NCBI GenBank assembly: GCA_019448385.1
Contig: JAGTXO010000065.1
Location: 1 to 64,000, forward strand
From: Diacronema lutheri
Taxonomy: Eukaryota; Haptophyta; Pavlovophyceae; Pavlovales; Pavlovaceae
Direction: 5' to 3'
DNA: 64,000 nucleotides
Below are positions 32,827 through 41,275 of the stretch, piece by piece (the stretch's first letter is position 1; each line of letters starts with the position of its first letter). The translations under genes and the position numbers were made by a program. The notes below the pieces were generated by a model that was given only the letters and a program-made list of their open reading frames with translations, was not told the origin of the DNA and ran no database searches.

Positions 32827-33497
32827 CGCACGGCCGAGCCGCGCAGCGGTCGACGCTTTGCGGGCTCTGCCCAGGTCGCGCGCGGCTGGCGACGCGTGCC
32901 GCGCGCGGCACGACCGTGCACGCCGCCACCCGTGGCCGAGCGCGCCGCACCAGCCGGCCCGCTCCAACCGCCGTGCGGATCACGGACGCTCGCTACGGCT
33001 CGTCGGCGCGCGTCACCTGCGCCGGCGGCCACGGCGCCGTCTGCTCCGGCCTCGTCGCGAGCAGCCCGACCGCTGCTCGCCGCCCGCACGCCGCCGCAGC
33101 AACGCTGCGCGTCGTGCTCCCCCGCTCGCCAAACGCGAAGAGCTCCCTCACAAGGACGTCCTTCCGAACGGCCCGCGCTGCACTCGGGGCGCGATCGTGC
33201 CCCTGATCGGATTTGGCTTGACCATCTATACTATAGTAGACCCATGCAAGTTTTACTGCTCCGCCGGCTTGCTCGCTCGCGGCTGCGCTGCTCTGTCGAC
33301 CTGGATGCGCAGGGATCGAAGGTCTGCCCACTCTGGCGACGTTGGTGGCAACTCGATCATGCGCAGCTGCGTGCTGACCCCGCTGTCCTGACGTAACTTC
33401 GCAAGCACCTTCGACCCGTGCAAGTTTTTAAAAGGGGTGTGCACCTTTCGCGTCGGATTAATGGCCGCCCTAAGCGCGATGCGAGCGCGCTCCACGA
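32827..33497. other. Non-coding stretch after the Fanzor ORF
   Basis: No convincing gene. It begins GC-rich and becomes AT-richer at 33215-33260, with the palindrome TACTATAGTA at 33229-33238. The string TGCAAGTTTT occurs at about 33244 and again at about 33418. In TnpB/Fanzor loci the guide RNA lies at or beyond the nuclease 3' end and reaches the element boundary, so this is where it would be sought. No RNA fold was computed. Confidence 0.3.
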
Positions 33498-34060
33498 TTG
33501 GCCGAGGCAGCGCTGCGCCGAAAGTACGGCCACTTGTACGAGGAGGAGCCGAGCGACGAGACGCCGGATGCGCGAACCCGGCGGATCAGCCGCATGCGAG
33601 ATCGAGCCCGTCGAGCGCGAGTCCACGACTCCGACAGCTCCGACGCGGATGATGAGGAGCCAGCCGCACGCTCGACCGTACGAAGGCACTGCGGTGTGGG
33701 CAGCTGCGCGTGCCCCTCGCCTGAGCGCCCACGCCGAAGCGCCCGCCGCACGCCACGCGCGCCACGATGCTCTGCGCATGCCCTGCGATCGCGCCGAGCA
33801 AAGCGCGCAAGCGACTGCGGCTGCTCCGCGCGCGAGCGTGCACCCACGGCCGCCGGCGGAGCAGTGGGCGGCTCGGTGGCGCCGGCGTACGACGCGGGCG
33901 CGCTCGACGAGCTCCAACCCGAGCCGCTCATCAGCGGGGCGATGCTCGCCTTCGCGCAAGGCGAGAACCTGCATTCGCTCCGCACGTGCACCATCTGCCT
34001 CAAGCAGGCCGCGCCCGCAAGGCGCGATGATGCGCCACGCGTGCCCCACCTTCCCGTGAC
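33498..34060 (+). CDS. Unrecognised acidic/Ser-rich protein, incomplete model
   Basis: The plus-strand frame encodes a charged N-terminus (RRKYGHLYEEEPSDETPDA, then DSDSSDADDEEP), an Arg/Ala-rich central part that may be an intron, and a C-terminal segment with ALDELQPEPLISGAMLAFAQ and CTICLK. No in-frame ATG is seen at the start, so a spliced first exon is likely (ATG codons at 33461 and 33479 lie in another frame). It converges with the ATPase gene. No family is recognised. Confidence 0.25.
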
Positions 34061-34112
34061 CTTGATTAGTAGGTTCCCTCCGTGCTCCCTCCTCCACGGG
34101 CCACTGCACGGC

Positions 34113-35432
34113 TCACTTGAATTCCACGGCCGGCCCGCCACTGGCGAAGAGCCAGGCAAGCAGGCCGGACGGGCTGGGCGACAGCAGCTTGGCCGCCGCC
34201 TTGCGGTGCGCGCTGCTGCCAAAGTCGACCGTGTTGGCGACGAGGTCCACGTCAAAGGTCGCCTTGGCCTCGTCCGAATCGCGGATCTTGGAGGCGAAGA
34301 TCCGCGCGGGCACGTTGTACCCGGCGCTCGGCAGCTCGATGGGCCTGCCAGCGTCGAGCAGCGCGCGCATCAGGTCGCGCGTGCCAAGCTCAACCTCCTC
34401 GCCCTTGTCACGAAAGTGCACATGGAGCACGGGGTTGAGCGAAGCCGCCACCTCCTTGCGCGCCGCCGCCTCGAAGCCGCTCGCCCACGCCTCTGCGCGC
34501 GCCGCAAACTCCGCCTCGTCCTTGCTGCCGAGCACCGCCTCAACCACCGCACTCATGCGGCTCGGGCGCGTGGTGAGCGGCAGCACGCGCTCCTTCACCG
34601 CGGCCACCGCCGCAGCAGTCGCAACGTGCTCTGGCAGCAGCGCTTTGAAGTTGGACTCGAGCTGCGCGCGGGCCTCGCCGTCCGAGAGGGCGCCCACGCG
34701 CACAAACTGTTGCCGATCAGGGTCGCGCGGCAGCTCGGCCAACGCAAACGAGCTGCTGAGCAGGAGGATGGCGTGGCAGAGTGCCTTGTCGTGCGCGAGC
34801 ACCTTGAGCCGCGCGCACGCAGCCCTGATCAGCGGGCCGTCGCCCGACAGGTTCATGTCGAGCACGATCGTCGGCCGCCAGCCCGGCTCGCCGCGCGCCT
34901 TTGCCACCGCCTCGAGCCGCTCTGCGAGATACCCGCCCTTGATGGGCTCGGACGTGGCGTGCGGCGAATCGGTCGGCAGCTTGTACTTCTTGAGCGCCGC
35001 CTGCACGATGAGCGCATCCAGGTCGGATGTCGTCGACGACGCCTCGCCGAGCGGCACGATGAGCACGCCGCCGTCCATCTCGCTCAGCACGTGTTCCACG
35101 AGGGTCGACTTGCCCGCGCCGCGCGCACCGACGACGACCATGTACTTGCCGCCTGCTGTGCTGAGCTTGCGCACGAACGACTTGAGCTCATTTTCGAGCT
35201 CGAGGCGTGGCACGTACACCCCGAGCTTGTCCGCGACCGGCGGAGGCACGCGCGAGGCGAGGATCGACGCAACCTCCGTGCGCGCGCGCTCCAGCTCGGA
35301 GGTCTGGAGGCTCTTCGCGGCCTCCGAGCGGTGCGAGGTCCACGCGAAGACGATGCCGGCGATCGTACCGACAGCCGCAAGACTCGCGCCGCCGACCGCC
35401 GCCAATCGGGCAAACCGCCCCGCACCATTCAT
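34113..35432 (-). CDS. P-loop ATPase with N-terminal transmembrane helix
   Basis: 439 residues from the ATG at 35432. A hydrophobic helix (residues about 8-30, AVGGASLAAVGTIAGIVFAW) precedes a domain with Walker A VVVGARGAGKST (about 105), a Walker B-like TIVLDMNL (about 200) and a sensor-like ILLLSSSFAL (about 238). The C-terminal half is helical and ends with LLAWLFASGG. The layout suggests a membrane-tethered AAA/STAND-type ATPase. I do not recognise the exact family. The single exon with normal codon use looks intact. It stands between the transposon cluster and the LTR element. Confidence 0.65.
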   Translation of the reverse strand: MNGAGRFARLAAVGGASLAAVGTIAGIVFAWTSHRSEAAKSLQTSELERARTEVASILASRVPPPVADKLGVYVPRLELENELKSFVRKLSTAGGKYMVVVGARGAGKSTLVEHVLSEMDGGVLIVPLGEASSTTSDLDALIVQAALKKYKLPTDSPHATSEPIKGGYLAERLEAVAKARGEPGWRPTIVLDMNLSGDGPLIRAACARLKVLAHDKALCHAILLLSSSFALAELPRDPDRQQFVRVGALSDGEARAQLESNFKALLPEHVATAAAVAAVKERVLPLTTRPSRMSAVVEAVLGSKDEAEFAARAEAWASGFEAAARKEVAASLNPVLHVHFRDKGEEVELGTRDLMRALLDAGRPIELPSAGYNVPARIFASKIRDSDEAKATFDVDLVANTVDFGSSAHRKAAAKLLSPSPSGLLAWLFASGGPAVEFK

Positions 35433-35887
35433 CGACACGCCGGTCGAGGAAGGGCCGGTGGAGTAAGGCGAGAGAGGCGCCGGGTGGACATGGTGCAGAA
35501 CACGCTGTGGGCCGCCGGCAGGCCGCCTCAAGCGGGGAACGAGAGCGCGAACCCAGATCTGAAATCTCTGTGCGCGAAGCACCATCGTTTGACGGCGGGC
35601 CTGTATGGGGGTGGTATGGGTATTGGGATACTGCACTCATTCAAAATCCTGCCGCGCGGCGCTCAGTCTGGCGCGCCCGTCCGGCGCACCCGCCGCCGGG
35701 CGAGCGGCAGACGCGCCCGAGCGCGCGCCGGCTGGTGCGGCGGCGGCGGCCTCGGTGCCCGCGCCTGCGCCGAGCACCGCCGCAGGTGCCACCTGGCAGG
35801 CCGCTGTGCCAGCGGCGGCCAAGCGCGCGCGCGCGCCTTGCGCAGCTGCGACGGGGCAACCCCTAACCCGAGCGACGGACAGTGCGC

Positions 35888-36147
35888 TGTTGGCATTGTG
35901 TCTGTGCTGCATGTGTGAGTGTGACTGCATGTCCGTGTGACACACACGACGGATCCCACTGGTGGCCAGCGAAACGTTTCGCTCGCGCCTTTTGGGCGAT
36001 TCGGTGTCTTAACGAAGACGGAAAGAGACGAAGACCGCGCTCGGCCAGGCCGAGCACTAGGTGGCGCTCGACTCGCCTGGTCCGCCCATCGGGGACAGGG
36101 AGTCGGAGTGAGCTACCGCGTCGACAAGTTGATCGGGATGTCTAGCA
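35888..36147 (+). repeat. 5' LTR of the copia element
   Basis: 260 bases, TG...CA. About 135 bases at the 3' side, from CGATTCGGTGTCTTAACG to the end, are essentially identical to the 3' LTR. The region before it differs by an indel of about 13 bases and several substitutions. Confidence 0.85.
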
Positions 36148-36196
36148 TGACGTCAAGCCGCAGCAGAACAACCGGATCATCAAGAACATCGACGAC

Positions 36197-36892
36197 TTGA
36201 AGAACCTGAAGAAGGCCGGCGGCAGGCAGTCGAACACGCCAACGTCGAACGGCACGAAGTCGGACGCGGGCAAGAAGCCGGCGGGTCAGCAGCTCGTCGT
36301 CGGCAACAGTAGCGCGGTGACTTCCGACGCGACCCGGCTGAGCGCGATCTTCTCGCTCTCGGCGTGGACGGCGCCGGCGGACGCGCTCCTCGCGGCGACG
36401 ACAGCTGCGACCGGCCTGGACCGCCCGAAGCCGCGCATCGGCGGCGCGTGCGACGCGCTCATCGACTCAGGCTCGGAGAAGAACATCGTGCCTGCTGCGC
36501 TGCTCGTCAACTGCAAGAAGCTGGACAAGCCGCAGACGCTCGTTTTCGGCAACGGCACGCAGGACGTGGTCACGGTCGCCGGAGAGCTGCTGCTCTACCT
36601 CGACGAGGCCAGCGCCGCAAAGTCCGGCGGGAGGCCGTTCGTCGTGGTCAAGGCCTGGGCGTCCGACAAGGTGTCGATGCCGATCATCTCCGCGGCCTGC
36701 CTCGCCGGCGCCGGCGTTCCCATCACGTTCTCGCGCGACGGCCACTACGCGGACTTCCGCGCCGTCGGCGGCCCGCTCGTGCGCCTGGACGAGCAGGCCA
36801 AGATGAATGTGTGGCTCGCGCGGACGGCTTCGACCGCGCTCAAGTCCAACCCGGCGCTCGTCGCCGCCGTCGCGCAGCCACCGGGAAACTAA
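36197..36892 (+). CDS. Retrotransposon aspartic protease fragment
   Basis: 231 residues. ALIDSGSEKNIVPAALL carries the DSG catalytic motif of retropepsins in its usual context, followed by KLDKPQTLVFGNGTQ, a common copia feature after the protease start. The upstream part is Lys/Ser-rich. It stops at 36892 and the integrase follows in another frame. Confidence 0.65.
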   Translation: MKNLKKAGGRQSNTPTSNGTKSDAGKKPAGQQLVVGNSSAVTSDATRLSAIFSLSAWTAPADALLAATTAATGLDRPKPRIGGACDALIDSGSEKNIVPAALLVNCKKLDKPQTLVFGNGTQDVVTVAGELLLYLDEASAAKSGGRPFVVVKAWASDKVSMPIISAACLAGAGVPITFSRDGHYADFRAVGGPLVRLDEQAKMNVWLARTASTALKSNPALVAAVAQPPGN

Positions 36893-37920
36893 GTCGCCCG
36901 CCGGCCGGTCCAAGCGAGGAGGAGCTTCGATTATGGTCGATCAGAGCGGGCACAACGGACAAGGACCTCCTGACGCGTACGATGGCGCGCGTCGGCGGGA
37001 TGGCGGAACGCAAACATGACGCGCTCGACGAGCAGTCGGCGGCGTCGATGGTCCGCAAATCGTTCAAGGACGCGATGCCGACGGGCAGCTACCCGGGCGG
37101 CGTCACTCATGTCGACATCTTCGAGATCTCTCGTGATGATCTTCCGTTCAGCGTGGAGGGCCGTCGCCTCGGCTTCCGCTACGGGATGATCCTGGTCGAC
37201 GGCTACTCGCGTCGGTGGCAAGTGTACGTGCTGCGCACGCTGGCGGAGAGCGAGATCGCGCTCGCGCTGCAGTGGTACGCGCAGCTGTTGGGGACGGGGG
37301 CGATGCACATCTCCCACTGGATCCTCGGCTCGTCGTTCGCGCGACGCAGCATCCACACGGATGGCGGCACTTCGTTGATGGCCGCATCGGTCGAGCGCGC
37401 GCTGGCGCAGCTCGGCTTCTCTTCGACGGTTACCTCCGCACCCGACTCGCCGAGTTCGAACGGGGTGGCGGAGCGCGCGATTCGTTCGCTCAAGGTCCGT
37501 CTGCGCGCGCTCATGACGCGCGCGGGCGGCATACCCATGCACGACTGGCACTTTGCGGCGTGGCATGCGGTGGCATCGCGCAACAGGCTCGCCTCGCAAC
37601 GTATCGCGCAGGCGGGTGAGCGCGCCGAGTGGCGGTCGCCGGAGGAGCTCTTCTTCGGCGTGCCGGCTACGTTCAAGCACCACGGGGGGCCAGGTGCCGG
37701 GTGCTGCTGGTCGGGGCTCGCGCGCAGGCGCTGGGCACTCTCCGACAGCGCGCCGTGCTCGGGCGCGTCTACCTCTGGGGTGGGCACGGCCTGCAGGTCA
37801 GGGGCGTGTTTCGTTACGTCCTCGGCTATGTCGTCCGCTGCGACGACGGTACCCTTTTGTACTCACGCGATGTGTGGGTCGACGAGACGGACATCGTCGA
37901 GGGGGGGTTCTCATCGCTTG
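36893..37920 (+). pseudogene. Copia integrase, frame-broken
   Basis: The core carries THVDIFE, FRYGMILVDGYSR, SIHTDGGTSL and SPSSNGVAERAIRSLK, giving the D, D and E of the DDE triad. A frame change at about 37680 leads into the C-terminal part (GYVVRCDDGTLLYSRDVWVDE). A conventional zinc-binding start is not obvious. Confidence 0.65.
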
Positions 37921-38039
37921 GCGCCGCACCGCAGCGGGCTGGCGTGGGGACGAGCGATGCTGCGCGCCGCACGCGCCAGCACGATTCGCTGCCGGAGGAG
38001 GCGCCCGATGGGCGGCTGCCTGCCGACGAGATGCACGAC

Positions 38040-38460
38040 TGGGCCGACACGCCCGACAGTGCGCGCGAGGATGAGGACGTCGACTTCGACGCTTCCGAGA
38101 GGCCATCGCACGAGCAGCACGACAGGGCTGACACGCCCGACAGTGCGAGCGAGGATGAGGACGTCGACTTCGACGCTTCCGAGAGGCCGTCGCTGAGCAC
38201 CGGAGCTGCGCCGACGCGCGAGCTAACGGGGATTGCGGCTGCGCCGATGCTCGGGCTGCCGTGGTTCGGGGCCTTGCCGAGGCGCGGGATGCCCGAGAGA
38301 GCGGCTGCGCCGACGCGCGAGCTGCCCGAGAGTGCGGCTGCGCCGACGCGCGAGCTGCCCGAGAGTGCGGCTGCGCCGACGCGCGAGCTGCCCGAGAGTG
38401 CGGCTGCGCCGACGCGCGAGCTGCCGCGGTACGGGACTTCGCCGACGCGCGAGCTGCCGT
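38040..38460 (+). repeat. Two minisatellites inside the retroelement
   Basis: A long unit encoding ADTPDSAsEDEDVDFDASER occurs twice (about 38043-38200). A 33-base unit encoding LPESAAAPTRE occurs about four times (about 38290-38440). They occupy the place where the fingers and first half of the RT palm should be. Confidence 0.75.
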
Positions 38461-38639
38461 ACGAGTCGCCTTCCGGCCTGATCGGCGCGGAGTCTCAAGG
38501 CGCACCCAGGCCTTCGGCAGTCGGGGCGCGCGTGGCATCGGCTGCACCGATCGTCGCTGCTGGCGCTCGGCTTCGCCGAGGCGCCGTCCGCCCCGTGCAT
38601 CCACGTCAAGGAGACGGCACCGGGCGAGTACCTCATCGC

Positions 38640-39624
38640 AGGAGGGTTCGTGGACGACCTCATCTTCCTCAATCTGACGCGCTCGGCGCGCGCGATCGAG
38701 GAGCTGGCCGCGAGCTTGCGGCCGCACTACGAGATCAAGCTGTCGGAGAGGCTCGACAAGTTCCTCGGCGCCATCTTTGAGACGTGGTCGGACGGCATTT
38801 ACATGCACCTCGGACCGTACGTCACCGGGCTGCTCGAGCGCTTCGAGGCAACGACAGGACAACCGGCGCCGACGCCGGAGGTCGAGGCGCGATCGCTCGT
38901 GTCGTCAGACGACGACGACGACGAGCTGCTCTCGACGGAGAACAAGCTCATGTACCAGTCCATCACGGGAGGGCTGATGTTCGCGATGGTGACGTGCCGG
39001 CCCGATCTTGCGCACGCGGTGAACATGCTTGCGCGGCGGATGTCGAGGCCGAGGGCCGTCGACCTGCGCGCCGCACGTCGCGTGCTGCAGTACCTGCGCG
39101 GCACCGAGCACCTCGGCTTGCTCTTCAAGTACGACGAGGACGCCGAGTGCGCGACGCTGGGCGCGTTCGCCGACGCGGACTGGGCCAACGACCCCGTGCA
39201 GCGCAAGTCAACGACCGGCTACATCGTGTTTTTCAACGGTACGCCGATCTCGTGGCACAGCGGCTTGCAGAGCACCATCTCGCTCAGCAGCTGCGAGGCG
39301 GAGTATGTCGCATTGAGTGAGTGCTGCCGAGAGGTCGACTACCTCCGGAGCATCATCGACTTCCTCCACCAGCCGTCGGAGTCGCCGACGGAGATCTTTG
39401 AAGACAACCAGGGGATGATCGATCTCGTCAACAACCCGGTGCACCACCGGCGCACGAAGCACGTCGAGGTCAAGTACCACTACGTGCGCGACGCGCAGGA
39501 GAAGGGTCGGATCGTTGTGAGCAAGGTGCACACCTCGCTCAACCACGCCGACATCATGACGAAGGCCACAGACAACGCCACGTTCGCTCGCCACGTTACG
39601 AGCTTCATGGTTGCCCGCCGCTAA
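38640..39624 (+). pseudogene. Copia RT C-terminal part and RNase H
   Basis: The frame enters at GFVDDLIFLN, a variant of the YVDD active site, continues through the connection (YQSITGGLMFAMVTCRPDLA) and ends with a complete RNase H: FADADWAND..RKSTTGY, SLSSCEAEYVAL, FEDNQGMIDLV, RTKHVEVKYHYVRD and ADIMTKA. All upstream RT motifs are missing, so the element cannot reverse-transcribe on its own. Confidence 0.8.
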
Positions 39625-39663
39625 GTGCGTTCTGCGCGCGCGCGCGCCGCACGCACGGTGCGC

Positions 39664-39675
39664 GTCGAGGGGGGG
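39664..39675 (+). promoter_or_regulatory. Polypurine tract before the 3' LTR
   Basis: GAGGGGGGG directly precedes the TG of the 3' LTR, the normal plus-strand primer position. Confidence 0.6.
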
Positions 39676-39948
39676 TGTTGGCATTGTGTCTGTGCTGCAT
39701 GTGTGAGTGTGACTGCATGTCCGTGTGACACGCATGGCGGATGCCCGTCGGCGCATCCCATTGGTGGTCGGCGAAACGATTCGCCGGGCTTACTTGGCGA
39801 TTCGGTGTCTTAACGAAGACGGAAAGAGACGAAGACCGCGCTCGGCCAGGCCGAGCACTAGGTGGCGCTCGACTCGCCTGGTCCGCCCATCGGGGACAGG
39901 GAGTCGGAGTGAGCTACCGCGTCGACAAGTTGATCGGGATGTCTAGCA
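39676..39948 (+). repeat. 3' LTR of the copia element
   Basis: 273 bases, with the same start and end as the 5' LTR. It runs without spacer into CTAACCCTAACCCTAACCC. Confidence 0.85.
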
Positions 39949-40650
39949 CTAACCCTAACCCTAACCCTAAACCAGTTATGGTAAGGGTTCGCGCAAGACT
40001 GACCAGGCCAAAGTCGCTCAAAATTGGAGCCAGGTGTCCCCAAGGTCTACTTCATCGATCGGCCTGGCCAGGTTTGCCGCGAAACGCTCCCTTCGCGTTC
40101 GCCCAGACTACTAACCCTTACCCTTACCTAACCCTAACCCTAACGCTCAAAATTGGAGCCAGGTGTCCCCAAGGTCTACTTCATCTATCGGCCTGGCCAG
40201 GTTTGCCGCGAAACGCTCCCTTCGCGTTCGCCCAGACTACTCACCCTCACCCTCCCCAAGGTCTATTGCATCGATCAGCCTGGCCAGGTTTGCCGCGAAA
40301 CGCTCCCTTCAAGTATGCCCAGACAACTTACCCTAACCCGAATCCTAACCCGCATCCTAACCCGAACCCGAATCCTAACCCGAATCCTAACCCTTAACCA
40401 GTTATAGTTAGGGTTCGCGCAAGACCCACCAGGCCGAAGTCGCTCAAAATTGGAGCCAGGTGTCCCCAAGGTCTACGTCATCGATCGGCCTGGCCAGGTT
40501 TGCCGCGAAACGCTCCCTTCAAGTTCGCCCAGACTACTAACCAAGTTCGTCCAGACTACGTACCTTAACCCTTACCCTACCACCCTTACCCTAACCCTCC
40601 ACCCTAACCCTAACCCTCCACCCTTACCCTCCACCCTTATTCTTACCCAA
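39949..40650. repeat. Interstitial telomere-like array
   Basis: CCCTAA units and variants (CCCTTA, CCCGAATC, CCCGCATC, CCTCCA) in several blocks: 39949-39970, 40110-40145, 40240-40256, 40328-40398 and 40560-40650. The orientation is the same as the array at base 1, so it looks like an older left chromosome end now lying 40 kb inside. Confidence 0.75.
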
Positions 40651-41019
40651 ACGCCCGCACGCCACGCGCGAGGCCGCGCGTGCGGCACGTCCTACACCGT
40701 GCCAGGCTGCGCCGCGCCGGCAGGTGCTCGTCCGGCAGATTGGCTGGTCCGAATGTCGCGAGACGTCGACGCGTGGCTCCATGCACCATGCCTATCGAAT
40801 CGGCTCAGCAGGTCCGCGCACTTTTCGCTTCGGTCACCCGCACGCGCGTGGTCGGCGCCGCGCGCGCCTCGTCTGGCCGTCCGACACGCTCGCGCGACCG
40901 TCGCCCAAGACCCACCAGGCCAAAGTCGCTCAAAATGCGAGCCAGGACAGTGTCCCCCAAGGTCTACTTTATCGATCGGCCTGGCCAGGTTTGCCGCAAA
41001 ACGCTTCCCTCGCGTTCGC
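39971..41019. repeat. Degenerate subtelomeric repeat, about five copies
   Basis: A unit of up to 140 bases containing CAGGCCAAAGTCGCTCAAAA, GGTGTCCCCAAGGTCTAC, ATCGATCGGCCTGGCCAGG, TTTGCCGCGAAACGCTCCCT and GCCCAGACTAC. Copies at about 39971-40111, 40145-40240, 40255-40328 (short), 40398-40538 and 40902-41019 are interleaved with the telomere-like blocks. No coding role is seen. Confidence 0.7.
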
Positions 41020-41275
41020 CGCGCGCACACAGAGGCCCAAGGTAGGCGTCGTCGAGGCAGCCGGCGTTCCGAAGCTGCCGGCCGGCGCGGCCGTGCAGGC
41101 GCGCGCCGCGCCGATGGGGGTCACGGCGCCTCGCGGTCCAAAAATTAAAACACCACGTCACCCGCCTGCATCCCCTCCGACGCCCCGCTCCCCGACGTGC
41201 GCGTCGCGCGAATGCGCCGACGTCGCCTCGGCGCGCCACGGCGTGCGTGCGCGCGGGCGGCGCACGTGCTCGCGC

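Larger units (their letters stand above)
35888..39948 (+). mobile_element. Ty1/copia-type LTR retrotransposon, internally deleted
   Basis: Bounded by two LTRs starting TGTTGGCATTGTG and ending GATGTCTAGCA. The internal order is protease, integrase, reverse transcriptase, RNase H, which defines Ty1/copia. Gag is almost absent, since only about 50 bases separate the 5' LTR from the protease frame. The frame changes between protease, integrase and RT, and the RT lacks its N-terminal half. The five bases beside the two LTRs (TGCGC and CTAAC) do not match, so no target duplication is visible. The right LTR directly abuts CCCTAA repeats. Confidence 0.85.

Noticed and set aside
39740-41150. Plus-strand ORFs across the telomere-like array and repeats
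   Set aside because: The peptide (NPNPNP and PGQVCRETLPS repeats) simply translates the DNA repeats.
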